A DNA stretch of 64,000 nucleotides from Spongilla lacustris (lineage: Eukaryota > Porifera > Demospongiae > Spongillida > Spongillidae), in NCBI GenBank assembly GCA_949361645.1, contig OX442416.1:21346500-21410499 (forward strand). The letters run 5' to 3'. Both the position numbers and the translations under genes were made by a program. This document shows positions 32,840 to 43,689 of the stretch, one piece after another. Each line of letters begins with the position of its first letter. The first letter of the stretch is position 1. The notes beneath the pieces were generated by a model. It did not search any database, had not been told where the DNA came from, and worked only from the letters and a program-made list of their open reading frames with translations.

Positions 32840-35644
32840 TCATAATACACTCACAATCTTTTGACAGGAACATCACAGCAACTTGGAACCTTGGTACTTT
32901 GGTAAGCCATTTCAGCTCTTCAAGGCAACTTGTGTGGAAATCTCCACCCAAAGCATTAATAACCGCCCATAATGCATTAATAACCATCCATAGCTCCACC
33001 TGAAGCATTAATAACCACCCAAAGCAATAACTCAACCCAAAGCATTAATAACCACCCATAGCTCCACCTAAAGCATTAATAACATTAATAACCCACCCAA
33101 TAACACCTGATTAGTTCCAATTGTCAGCACCCCTCATGCATATAGCCTAGGTCACCATATAGCCTTGGTCTCCACACCTCCCTCACCATCCAAAGCACTA
33201 ACCTCAAATAATATTGCCATAGTAACCGCAGGATGTCAGCACTGTCTTCAGTGAGTATGGTAAGAGAGTGGGGTACTTGGAGGGGTGATTGGCCTAAGGG
33301 GGGAGGGGCTACAGTGATGTACCACACATCACCAATTTACACCCACACACATACCACCTCACCAATACACCTCCACATACCACCTCATCACCAATACACC
33401 CCCACATACCACCTCATCACCAATACACCCACACATACCACCTCATCATCAATACACCCACACATGCCACCTCATCACCAATACACCTCCACATACCACC
33501 TCATCACCAATACACCCCCACATGCCACCTCATCACCAATACACCCCCACATACCACCTCATCACCAATACACCCACACATATCACCTCATCACCATAAC
33601 TACCGCACGAGCACATGACATCACCACCTGCCTTGAAGTCCTTCACCAAGGATACATCATCTCTTCGCAAGGACTTCCAATCCATCTGGAACTGTAGGGC
33701 CAAGGTGGGTGTGGCTGGGATGCTCAAATAGTGCTGTGATGGAACACCCTTAGGTGAATCATCGGACGCTATGGTAACCACACCCTTTGTGGATAGGTCA
33801 GAATGCTCCGTGGAAGTGGTTGAGTGTTTGGAAGTCTCGTGTGGACTGAAGTGATTTGAAGGGGTCTGGGGAGGAGGCTGAAGGTCTACATCCTCTTCAG
33901 TGGCACCTGTGTGGGTGGAGGACTGACCTTTAACGGCCTCTTGACACACTGAATGTAAGGACTGGGTACCTTGTCATCAACAGGTTGCTTTGGCGACTTG
34001 GCTTTCTAAGATTGAACAAAGGTCAGCTATGAATGGCTCTAATAAAAGTGCACCTGTTTGTTTTCTATCTCGCCCAGCTCTGCCCTGGCCTGCTTGTTGG
34101 CCGGCTCAAGCCTCACAACAGCTCTGAAGTCCTCCTCTGCCTTCTCTGATCTCCCCAGCTTCCTCCTGGCCACACCCCTCCTCAGGTAGGCCTTGGCATA
34201 CCTGCTGTCCAGTTCTAGCGAGGTGGAGCAATCATTCTCTGCAGCCACATATATGCCATGGGGGGCAAACAGCAAGTGGTGTATTGTACATACTACATCC
34301 CCTTAAATGGTAGTGGACATGCAACATGCCGTTATAATGAGCACTTGTGTCCAATTTTGCTCCAACTCCTCATATATGTAGGTCTTGATCATTTGTTCTC
34401 TCCTCCTCACTACACACTCCTCACTACACACTCCTCACTACACCCTCCTCACTACACCCTCCTCACTACACCCTCCTCACTACACCCTCCTCACTACACC
34501 CTCCTCACTACACCCTCCTCACTACACCATCCTAGTGACACCCTCCTCACTACACCCTCCTCACTACACCCTCCTCACTACACCCTCCTCACTACACCAT
34601 CCTAGTGACACCCTCCTCACTACACCCTCCTCACTACACCATCCTAGTGACACCCTCCTAGTGACACCCTCCTAGTGACACCCTCCTCACTACACCCTCC
34701 TCACAACACACTCCTCACCTCTCCAACTTGATGAGGGCCATGGCTCTGTTGGCTGGCAGAACGTGACACAGTGGGTCCAGGTCCATACCATGGGTGTAGC
34801 ATTCCACAGCTAGGTCATACCGACCCTCTTTGAAGTATGCATTACCCTAGAAGCACCAGACAAACCAATAATGTTAACAGCACAACCCTCCTCCCCCTCC
34901 ACCCTCCTTTCTCTCAGGTATGTGCATGGGCACATACATACCATTTGGGATGATGTTTTTGGGGCAAATATTGCGCAAATTTGCAATATTGGAATTTACC
35001 CCACATGTAGCTGTAAAGAGTTGGGTACGTGTATAGCGTTCACTTTTGTATGTGGGGATACAGCTGACACACCCACTAACCTCTTTTTCGGACTCAGCTT
35101 GCCGCTTCCGTGACTGTTCTTCTTCTGCCTCCTCTTCCTCCATGTCTTCATCACGTGACGAGTCATTCTCTGCCGAACAGTCCGACTCCGCACACAGTTT
35201 GTCCTAGAAGGCATATCCCAGGCATCACGTGGGAAGTGCTATTAACATACGTGCTCACCACATCCAGCTTGTCCCATTGCTTATAATCGAAGGAAGCAAC
35301 AAGGGATTCTCGCAGGCTTGGAGCCCTTGTCAGCTTCCTTCGATACCTTGGCTGCTTTCCCGCTGTCAACTCTACCACTGTGATTATCTCTTTCGGCCTG
35401 TCCCCTAATAGGAGGCAGGTTCTAAATGAAACAGAAAGTATCATAGTGTGCCGGTCGGCGGCATTCAGCGGCGCATGTCCACAAAAAGAAATTAACCTGC
35501 TTTAGAATTGGCTTGTTTTTCTTAAGGCTCTCATCTTTCTGCTTTATCTGATCCTCCCAATCTCCCAGTTCTTACAAAACTTTGAACCTCATTTGAATCA
35601 TGTCGCAACTGCTGTTGCAATTGAGCTGCATGAATGGCATCCAT
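32840..35644 (-). CDS. RPAP3: RPAP3-like R2TP co-chaperone subunit (single TPR domain), possibly defective
   Basis: Exons on the minus strand: 35497-35644 (MDAIHAAQLQ...; DWEDQIKQKDESLKK), 35259-35421 (NLPPIR; FDYKQWDKLDV), 35081-35203 (acidic, EDMEEEEAEEEQ), 34719-34846 (YFKEGRYDLAVECYTHGMD), 34054-34252 (AYLRRGVARRKLG; LEPANKQARAEL), 33970-34005, 33628-33951 (ends with the start of the RPAP3_C domain), about 33206-33236 and 32845-32945 (VPRFQVAVMFLSKDC). RPAP3 binds HSP90 by TPR and assembles RNA polymerase II, snoRNPs and PIKKs with RUVBL1/2 and PIH1D1. Only one TPR domain is seen (human has two). Oddities: one-base frame breaks in each of the first two exons, and CAT instead of CAG at the acceptor before ATATGTGGCTGC. 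These suggest a decaying copy or assembly indels. Exon borders near the C-terminus are approximate. Confidence 0.75.
32935..33095. repeat. ~30-bp repeat with GCATTAATAACC core in RPAP3 intron
   Basis: About five imperfect copies of AAGCATTAATAACCACCC, some with an extra TAGCTCCACCT. They lie between the last two inferred RPAP3-like exons. Confidence 0.7.
33345..33600. repeat. 29-bp minisatellite in RPAP3 intron
   Basis: About nine copies of a unit containing CATCACCAATACACC and CACATACCACCT lie between exons carrying the two parts of the C-terminal domain. The peptide-like open frame across it (TYHLITNTPTH) is a by-product. Confidence 0.85.
34395..34715. repeat. 14-bp minisatellite in the TPR intron of RPAP3
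   Basis: Some 23 copies of CCTCCTCACTACAC, with a variant ATCCTAGTGACAC appearing at regular places. It ends 3 bp before the TPR exon donor, so the array abuts a splice site. Confidence 0.9.
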
Positions 35645-35664
35645 GGTGCGCGATGAATCGCATC

Positions 35665-36300
35665 CATGATGCGCGATGAATCGACGCGTCATTGATTAAA
35701 CGCATGCACGTGGCATTTTTTCATTTTCAGGTCTCAATGCCACTGCGCATAACACGACAGGCGAAGAAAGGCGCGGTAGTACATAAATATGTCAAAAGGC
35801 CTTGGAGGACAGCAAGGAACAATTGAACAATTTGCGAGAGGAATAGGAAAACCATAGCCGCTCTTGATGGCATATTACCGGTAAGTAACGAGCGAGGGAG
35901 GGGTAGCGTGGGCAACTGGAGACGGTATGGGAGTATCAGTGGCTGATGGAATATTGGATAAGGAGTGCGCGCCACGTTCTGCCTACCCCTTACTAGGAAG
36001 TTTGACCAGCTGCTTAGCGACATAGCGGGGTGTGTTGGAAGCTAGCATAAGGGGAGCCCGGATATAGGTAGCAGATATGGCAGTCGCTTTAACCATGATT
36101 GGGCCACAGTGGGTAGGGTAGCGTAGGTAGTGATCGCCCCCTGCGATGACGTCAGGAGTGTCCATCTTTGTTGTACATAGCAACGTTACTTGCGTAGTAC
36201 TTATAAAGAAGCCCATTAGGGTTGTTCTAAACTGATACAGAAAGATCCTAACTTATTATGCTATTAAAAGTGCGGGTGGCAACTACCCCATACTGGCGAA
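35665..36300. other. Intergenic stretch upstream of RPAP3-like gene
   Basis: No convincing exon. Two minus frames of 77-98 codons (35727-36216) show no domain. CATGATGCGCGATGAATCG is repeated at 35642-35690, right upstream of the inferred start codon. Confidence 0.4.
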
Positions 36301-36309
36301 ATTAGTATA

Positions 36310-36900
36310 TTACACTACGTGAATATTGATGTCGCACGTGGGTCCATGAATTATGGTTGTCACCGAGTCTCTGGAGATCTCCCAGGTGAACTTGATGTTG
36401 GGTGGCATGTTGTTGTATTGGTCCAGGAAAAGGTGTAGGGACTCTTCACCCTCAGTCCAAACCAGGAAGACGTTGTCAATATATCGATGGTATGCGGTGT
36501 CGATGGCTTCTCTTGGCGTCTTCCTAATTTTAGTTGCGCCATTTGTGGCAGTATTTGTGCCAATATATTGTGAGTTGCAGCAGAAATGAATACCCAATCC
36601 GATAAGGCTGTTGCAAGAACAAACAAAACAAAAGAAGGTCTACCGTAAGCCGGCTAGGGCAGGCCAGATTACAATGTTAATGAATTATTACGAAACGTTA
36701 CCAGTCAATTTCTATAGGTGGCCGGTTACGTATAAACCGGTTTCAGTACCCTAGAGGCAAGGAAGGTGGACCAGGTCCATGAAGACCATGGCGAGGGTGG
36801 GGGAAATGGGGGAGCCCATTGCTACCCCCGTCTTCTGATGGTAGACAACGCCGTTGAAGACAAAGAAGTTCATCCATCTTCGTTCTTGCATATACATAAA
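36310..36900 (-). pseudogene. Penelope-like reverse transcriptase fragment
   Basis: The minus strand reads VFNGVVYHQKTGVAMGSPIS with PTLAMVFMDL (36760-36880), then after a damaged gap HRYIDNVFLVWTEGEESLHL and MPPNIKFTWEIS (36360-36500). The order GxAMGSPxSP then YIDNxFxxW then the IKFT motif is that of Penelope-type and related reverse transcriptases. The usual catalytic YIDD reads YIDN. Stops, a frameshift and a diverged stretch at 36600-36740 mark it as dead. No endonuclease part is visible. Confidence 0.65.
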
Positions 36901-36940
36901 GTACCTTAATGATGCCTGGTGTTACATCCCTACGACTTAC

Positions 36941-37000
36941 CCAGGGTGTGTCTTCTTTTGGATAGCCTTTCCATATCACAAAGTACTCCTCATTTCTGCC
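36941..37000 (-). CDS. Chromodomain exon fragment
   Basis: Sixty bases between a TTTTAG acceptor and a GTAAGT donor read GRNEEYFVIWKGYPKEDTPW, the core beta strands of a chromodomain with its WKGYP signature. The frame stays open beyond the donor (SRRDVTPGIIK). Source could be a chromodomain-carrying integrase (Ty3/gypsy or Ginger type) or a host gene. Its phase does not fit the exon at 37159-37305, so they are probably not neighbours in one transcript. Confidence 0.5.
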
Positions 37001-37158
37001 CTAAAATGATCCTTGTAGCATGTCTTGTGTGTCCATGTGGCCACGTTCTCCTGGTGATGGCTCTTCCGTTGGCTGTTTGTAGGTGTTTGCGTCTTACAAA
37101 AAGTTGGTGTCTTTTTTAATGTATTGATTTGTGTGCCTTAATTTGAACTATTTCTTAC

Positions 37159-38060
37159 CTGCTTCCAGAACAGCATATATTCCCTCCAATAACTGTTGCA
37201 TTGCTTCATTGGGAATGGAGGTGCTCATTCTGAAACTGTGGGTTAAGGGTGTTTCACAACCAAGGACAAGCAGCTGATTAACTTTAGATGCTCCAGTAAT
37301 GCAAGCTTAAAAGAAAACAGCCTGCCTCACCTTTGAAATTACGTGGAAGTACTCAAACTAATTTAGAATGGAGTTAAAATTTATACCAAACACAATGGAG
37401 TAGAAGTCATACAAGTCAATATCTTCAAGCCTTACGCACTGAGCTTCATAGTTTGCTTTATCTCTAAACGTCAATAAGCTCTCTGAAAAGTATGAAAAAA
37501 TAAACACATGCAGTTAAGTCACCTATGTGTTGTCATGCATGTGACTGGCAGACCACACCCACCTGCAGCACACTCATCCACCAATTCCTGGCAGTCTTTG
37601 TAGAACTAGCAGCATTCGCCCGCGTTACCCCCCTACCACAGGCTCCCAGGATCTGGCCCAACTTCCTCCAGGCCATTACGCCCTGACTGCATTTGGAATG
37701 GTGAGTAGTGTGGTGACCTGCACCAGCGCTTCAGACACCATTTCTGGTACGGGCAGGGACCACCTCCTGTCCAACATGTCCGCAGCATCCTGGGCCAGCT
37801 TGTTAGGCCTTTTTGCAAGATGTTTGAATAGCTTAAGTATCCTGTCAGGATGATGGGTCCAGCTTTAGTCCACTAGGACGTCTGACTTGGAGTTGGCGAT
37901 GCATGCCTCCAGGGGCATCAGAACTTTTGTTTTGCCGGCCCAGGAAGATGTGTATGGCAGATACTGGGTCACTGCATTGTGATGGTGGTGAGGTGACCTC
38001 TGGTAATGTTTGGGAGAAACTTGAGGTGGTGATGAAGTTCTCCCGGGGCATCACTTGGAG
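37159..38060 (-). CDS. Unrecognised multi-exon gene fragment
   Basis: Three minus-strand exons have splice signals and matching phases: 37562-37603 (FYKDCQELVDECAA), 37387-37482 (LLTFRDKANYEAQCVRLEDI; DLYDFYSIVF) and 37159-37305 (GASKVNQLLVLGCETPL; MSTSIPNEAMQQLLEGIYAV). Upstream, 37680-38040 holds a further protein-like stretch (ILKLFKHLAKRPNKLAQDAA; PVPEMVSEALVQVTTLLTIP) with an in-frame TAA near 37867. Composition is helical. I do not recognise the family; a helical scaffold or a transposon-borne protein are both possible. Confidence 0.45.
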
Positions 38061-38629
38061 GAAGGGGATGTCACATTGGCATCATGTAGGAATGCCAAGG
38101 GTGTGTGGTTGTTCCCCACATCACTGTTGCTTGTGCTATTGTTGGTATTTTACTTTGAAGGATTTTTATTTGGTGAAATGATTTTAAATGGCCCTATGTA
38201 GAGGTGATAGCATGTCCGATGATGTATGGGTATCCCTTTGGTCATCCTCACCAGGCCCCTTCGAGGTGTGAGGCCTCCCTGCTCAACCCTCAACCAAAAG
38301 GTCACCTGGTTGAGGATCATCATCCTCGGGGTGCATTTATCTCATCAGTCAGCTCTTGCAGTATTTCTGCTGCCAATGATATAATTGTGGTGAATGATAT
38401 AATTTATATCATTATTCTGCCCGAGTGGTCAAAGTTGGAGATAGGTTTCTAGTAGGGTTTTGATAGTCAACTGAGTAGACATGACAAATTTGATCCAGTT
38501 GGAGATGGTGGTACATACACCTAGTACATGTAACGCACATTCACTCTAATCATACAACATAAAGTATAACCTTCCTAAGGCAAGCTTGCAAGTGAAGGCT
38601 CACTGAAAATGGTGACTCGAGCTACCTAC

Positions 38630-38891
38630 CTAGTACCACAGTCCCACATTGTTTAACAGTAGCGTCGCACATCAGTGCAGCCACATGGACCTCTACCGGT
38701 AGGTGGCGCTCACTAGTTACATTAAGCTGCCAATGTGTATCCCCTACTTCTGGTGAACATAGGAGGGTGGTAAGTCTGGTGAAGTTGTCCTTAAGAGCAG
38801 CAACGTTGGCAAAGCATCATCCCCTCATTGTGTTGAGACAGAAGTTAAGACATGGCTTTGGATTGCTGTAACCCCCACAGTATGTACAGTA
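38630..38891 (-). pseudogene. Glypican-like exon with in-frame TGA
   Basis: After a CCTTCAG acceptor the minus strand reads YCTYCGGYSNPKPCLNFCLN, then MRG, a TGA (38817-38819), CFANVAALKDNF and more, to MCDATVKQCG and a GTAGGT donor. The spacing CxxC...KPCxxxCxNxMRGC is the glypican cysteine signature (heparan-sulfate proteoglycan core). The TGA could come from a 3-bp ATG duplication (GGATGATGC against an expected GGATGC). The other glypican exons are not identifiable nearby, so this is probably an isolated pseudo-exon. Confidence 0.65.
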
Positions 38892-39226
38892 CTGAAGGTC
38901 GGGAAGGTAACTACCGTATCGCACCTCAGTCTCCTTCTGCTTGTGAACACGTTGTGGTTTTCGATAGTTGGTAAGATAAGTAAGGTATTGGTAGAATAGA
39001 AGAATGTTATAACCGATATCAAAATCATACATCGTGCTGGGAGAAGTCACAATGGTACAAACCTGTACTACCATTCCACTTGTGTGGCAGATAAATGTGA
39101 GAGAATTTCTCGCGGCAGTAGCTGTTGGAGCTGTTATCACATGACTCAGTTCTCACACATCCATACTAGTAGGCTTCTCTGTACCGCATGCAAAACTAAA
39201 ATTTTGTTTGCCTTAACATCACTATG

Positions 39227-39384
39227 TTCGTGACCAATGGAGTGATTAATTTGGTGTACCGTCAGAGTGAGCAGATGACAGCAGATATATTGACAAAAGC
39301 ACTTTCACGTGATTGTTTTGAAACTCTTTGGCATGCAATGGGACTGAAGGGGTTTACCCAGTGACAAGTCAATTTAAGTGGGGA
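39227..39384 (+). pseudogene. Ty1/copia polyprotein tail with polypurine tract
   Basis: The plus frame reads INLVYRQSEQMTADILTKAL and ends at TGA (39362-39364). This is the RNase H C-terminus of copia elements (consensus ADIxTKAL). AAGTGGGGA then resembles a polypurine tract, and TGTTGTGATAAG from 39385 looks like the start of the 3' LTR. No upstream domains are preserved; the LTR end is not found. Confidence 0.65.
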
Positions 39385-40080
39385 TGTTGTGATAAGTAAA
39401 TTGAGGTGACGGGGGTTCTGAAAGGTGGTCCAAAACCTGATAGAGGAGGAATTGTAAATAAAAACATGTGCACAGAAAACAATGTTTTAATCGATGCAGG
39501 ATTTAGCTTAACGTTTTGGTCAGTTTAATGGTTTTTAATGTTTTTAACAGTTATTTGCGAATATGGACAACGCATACGAGATGACATCGAACATGGCGTT
39601 TTTCATACCCCTTGTTTTTTCCACCTCATCTCTTATTAGAAACTGAAGCCTTACAAATGAACTCAGCTAATGTTTTTATAAGTTGCTCCTTGTATTATGT
39701 TATGCAGACTAGTACCTTCCACTCTCCTGGAGTCTGCATCCTTTTGTTTAGACCTTCTATGTCAGGCGTAGAGACCATGAAGGTGGGTGTATGTGCCCCC
39801 GTTAGCTTTAGGGGTTTGGGAAACATCTATGACCTCCATTTCTGTTGCTAGGCTTTTTCTGAATTTTAAAAATAGTCTCCTTTTTGTACAGGATAGACTC
39901 TAGATGCCTTCCTCATTATTCCAGGCCGACCTTGAGGGCCCTAGTGGACAATTGTGAAAGAATTACAATAGCACAAAAACATTAACATCAGAATAAGTAT
40001 AGCTGCAAACAACATACATTGTGTTTACCAGATATCTGAAAGTAAAATAGAAAAATATCTTAAACTCAGTAAAGCCTTAC

Positions 40081-40143
40081 CTGGAGCTTCTTGAATGGGG
40101 AGGATATGGGTCACTCCAAACATCACCAACTTTTCATTCTGAT
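40081..40143 (-). CDS. Small unrecognised exon
   Basis: A CATGTAG acceptor and a GTAAGG donor enclose a frame reading QNEKLVMFGVTHILPIQEAP with phase 1 at both ends. It could belong to the same unknown gene as 37159-37603, but the link is not shown. Confidence 0.35.
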
Positions 40144-40489
40144 CTACATGGAGTTAGTGCCCAAAGTAACCTGCATTGTATGGAACTGGATTTAAGTGAC
40201 ATCAGTCTTGATAGTCGTAAAACAATTGAATTGCTTTGTGTGTGGTGCAGTTCATGAAGCACTTCATTTCAAGCTGTGCATTTGCTTGGTACTAGAGTTC
40301 AAGTCCTTCAGACTGGAAAGATATTCTCTTCTGTTGGATATTATCAGTTTACCATTTCTTCCTCCTCGCACCCTTTATTTTTCTGCCTGATTGGTGTAAT
40401 TTGGAGCAGTTTCTTGTCGGGGTTTGGTATAAATGATAGTCCTTTGTTAAGTAGTTTAATTTCATGGTGATGGAGGATAGAGTTGAAGT

Positions 40490-40800
40490 CCACTGTTGGT
40501 ACTTTGGGACGTCTTATAAATGAGAAAGGTTTGGCTTCTTAGATGTTGCATCCAAATCTTGAGGTGTCCTTTAACAGATTGACCCAGATCAAGATACGTG
40601 GTAATTAGCAAGTCATGATTCACCCATCTTGTGAGTACACCTTCCATGGTATTCTATCAGCAGGTTTGGGAGTGTTTTTGGCACAATCCTTCTGGTATCC
40701 CAAGCTATTTTTAGCTCAACGGAGGAGTCTTGGGTTTTGGAAAGTTTGGGAACCGGATGACTAGCTCTCATGTGCCAGCAAATCCCCACGTCCATATCTT
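40490..40800. repeat. Dispersed repeat, copy 1 of 3
   Basis: Sequence with CCCAGATCAAGATACGTGG and TATTTTTAGCT recurs, shortened, at about 42060-42330 and 57010-57240. In this copy the minus strand is open for about 60 codons in two frames (LSKTQDSSVELKIAWDTRRI); other copies are broken. Family not recognised. Confidence 0.6.
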
Positions 40801-41149
40801 ATGGCTTATGGATAGCAAAAGTTTTTCGTATCACAATTTCTTGAGGCTTAAAAAAATTAAAATCCTTTATGGAATGGAATTCAGATAGTACATTAGTTAG
40901 TTTCAATATGGCCACCTTGAGTAGGCCAGCGGAAAGTCCCCTATGAGCATGCCCTTGTCAACATCAATGTATTTCATAGCAACTATGGCTGAGTGTCCAG
41001 CACTCAGCTGATGACTGACAGGGACGGCTAGTGGTAGTGAAGGAGGTGTTGAAGGTGGTGGTACAGGTTGATGGTAGTGGTGGGGTGGGAATAACATGTT
41101 TCGTGTTTATCGTATGCCTCGTTTGAAGTTCTTGCACTTTGATGGGTTT

Positions 41150-42010
41150 TTAACCACCTTCTAGGTTTCCTAGGATTTGACACATTCACAATATTGGGTG
41201 TACACATTTTGCTATGCACTTGTTTTCTCTGTTTGAATGCTATGGTGCCCTTTGCATTTATAAGCAGTAGATGTGCATATGCAGACCTGCATTCCTATGC
41301 TTTATAAGCAGTAGAGGTATGCAGACCTGTATTCCTATGCTTTAGTCTGTTTACAGTTTTTCCTCCTTTGCCTCCTCATAGGCTTCCTCCTCCCTACATC
41401 AACAAGGGAGGATTGCTTTGGGTCTGAACTATCCAACCCTCCCTGTATATGCATGCCAACAAGGTGGCACAAATGGAGAAGGCTGGCCTAGCATTCATAC
41501 CCTGTGGATGGTGGTGAGGTGTGCTCCCAGGTGCATTGAAAAGACCTGGGGGCACCCATCACCAGCCAACAGTATCAATTGCGGGATCATCATTGAAGAC
41601 ATATACCTCAGTGAGATACTCCTGCTATCAATATGTCACCAATTGGAGGAGGAGGCACTGCCTGGAAGCTGTGGCTCTAAGGACATTCACTTATCCAGTA
41701 CCCATGCCATTGAACCCCTGGGGAACTATGGCATTGGGTACTGGATACCATACGGCCTCAAATACCACCAGGAGTGGGGAGTGAACAGCCCTTTGGTTAA
41801 ATGTGTCCTTTGGCTGCTGCTATCAGACAACAGCACAATGGGAAGACAAGAGAGGGAGATGTACCTAGAGGAAGAACACTCTGGTTCATGACTCAGGCTA
41901 CTAGGGATCAATTCTGTGGCCCTTTCCCCATTACCAGCAGGAAAAGAAAAAGGCCACTGTGAACACGATATCATTCCTCCTGCTCCCAACCACCTCCAGA
42001 CTACTGTGAG
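41150..42010 (+). repeat. Segmental duplicate of 56150-56990
   Basis: It starts at TTGACACATTCACAATATTG and includes a plus frame reading IEDIYLSEILLLSICH and LGNYGIGYWIPYG, open for 157 codons (41418-41891). The copy at 56303-56971 is open for 222 codons in the same frame, apart from small indels at the 5' side. A second frame is also open in both. No known domain. It may be an exon of an unknown gene or element. Confidence 0.6.
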
Positions 42011-42429
42011 CACTTTATAATCTGTGAGTCTCAATGTCATACCTGAGAGCAAGATATTTCTTAATATTGCATCCAAATCTTGAGGTGTCCTTTAATTGGT
42101 GGTAATTATTATTGTAATGTTTCATTTATTATTGTTTATAAATTAGCTCCGTCACCCATCTTGAGAACACATTCTATCAGCAGGTTTGGCACAATCTTTT
42201 AGGTATTCCTCCCAAGCTATTTTTAGCTGAAGGGAGGCAGTCTTGGGTTTTGGAATGCTAGGGAACAGGATGACTAGTTCCCATGTGCCAGTAAATCCCT
42301 GCGTCAATAGGCCTCATCTTGAAGTTGGCAACCCTGCAGTGCTGCAATGAAATGTTGCTTTATTTTTTTCAATAGCAAAATGCTGTTGGTACTAACATTT
42401 CGTAACGTGTTGTTTAACAATTATAAGTT

Positions 42430-42552
42430 CACCTTTTTGCCCGCTATGTTTACTTTGTCCCATGGTTGTCCTACCAGATTTGTGCATACTGGAGGAAGCA
42501 GTGGGGTCAAAGTATCAGACGCCACACAAGAATCAAGACAACAGAAAGGTTT
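42430..42552 (+). pseudogene. Exon fragment of an unrecognised gene, copy 1
   Basis: After CCTACCAG the frame FVHTGGSSGVKVSDATQESR is open. In the copy at 57370-57480 it continues QQKEIVRALEHFHAL. Here GGTTTGTA interrupts it. It belongs to the duplicated gene fragments found again at 55.4-57.8 kb. Confidence 0.4.
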
Positions 42553-42754
42553 GTATAAATAGTTCACGCTCTGGAGCATTTTCATGCATATATATACCCA
42601 TCATGCACTTCAGGGTTTGGGTCAAAGTGCTAGACATGTTCCAAATGCAGTCTTCACCCTTGCATATAAGAGGTTCATCACATCTCATGTGCTGCCACAT
42701 CCCTTCTGCAAGGCTAAGAACTTGAGCTGTGTGCCACCTGCAGTGACCTCAAGC

Positions 42755-42935
42755 TCTGGGTACCACTGGCTCACCTGACCACAGCAGACGTTTTCTACCA
42801 CTGGCTCAGCAGAGGTCTTCTACCACTGGCTCACCTGACCACAGCAGAGGTCGTCTACCACTGGCTCACCTGACCACAGCAGAGGTCTTCTACCACTGGC
42901 TCACATGACCACAGCAGAGGTTATCTACCACTACA
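42755..42935. repeat. 35-bp tandem repeat
   Basis: About five copies of a unit containing CTACCACTGGCTCACC and GACCACAGCAGAGG. The second copy is shortened. No frame is conserved. Confidence 0.8.
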
Positions 42936-42949
42936 GTATACCTACCCAT

Positions 42950-43140
42950 ATTTCAACCCCACTACACCTGATTGAGGGTACAGTAAATGTGGGAAAATAT
43001 GCCATATTCATAGAATGCTAGGCTAGGGTTTGTATTCTTAGGGATTGCCTCAACCCACCACTGATGAGTTCACTTTGTGAAGGAATCTTATTATAAGGTG
43101 GTTTATGTCAACTATTCTCCTGTTATCCTCCCAGTAGTTA
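42950..43140. repeat. Inverted duplicate of 55250-55410
   Basis: CTCAACCCACCACT and GGTGGTTTATGTCAACTATT here match the reverse complement of 55255-55400 with moderate divergence. The right arm of this region therefore contains both direct and inverted copies of the 41-43 kb segment. Confidence 0.6.
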
Positions 43141-43418
43141 TTAAAGGAATTGTACACCATGGGGTGGGGGTTAGAGGTATGAGGGTAGGGGGGCTAAAAA
43201 AAAGTCAAGATTTAGGGATGTCTGACTGTGGAGTGGCTCCTTGTACATTGTGAGCTGGTCCTGAACCTTGCCAAGCATTGCCAACTGCTCTACCCAATGC
43301 TTCCTGTTTTGGCTGAAGTCAACTCGAGACAAAAAAAAATATAATAACACTATGTACTCCCTTGTCTTTTCTCTAACGAAATCACAGGAGTCTTGTTCAC
43401 TTCATCCACATCTGTATC

Positions 43419-43572
43419 CAGGGCCGGATTTAGACTGTTGTGGGCCCTGGGCAATTAGCCTATGTGGGGCCCTAGTCCAAATGCGAGCGCCTGGGGGGGG
43501 GGGGGGGGGGGGATGTGCCTTTCAAGCGATCGCCCCAATTCAGGTATTAACCAGGGGGGGGGGGGGGAGCAG
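43419..43572. mobile_element. GC-rich TIR element end (CAGGGCCGGATTTAG)
   Basis: CAGGGCCGGATTTAG is a classical tip of short invertebrate DNA elements. Poly-G runs follow at 43493-43513 and 43554-43567. The opposite tip is not found, so the element is truncated or merged with the DNA that cuts the Tigger transposase at 43690. Confidence 0.45.
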
Positions 43573-43689
43573 TGTGTCAGATAACAGTTTGACATCGGAC
43601 ATTTTCCGATAAATTTTGCAACTTGTCCGGGTGATTTTGCACATGTGCGGTAGTGATGTCCGCGCGAAATATTAATTGAGCACAATAGC

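Noticed and set aside
33233..33697. Plus-strand 154-codon frame of TYHLITNTP repeats
   Set aside because: Runs across the 29-bp minisatellite on the strand opposite to the RPAP3-like exons.
38405..38480. tRNA-Ser/Leu-like GCCCGAGTGGTCAAAG
   Set aside because: No matching T-arm or 7-bp acceptor stem within 90 bp.
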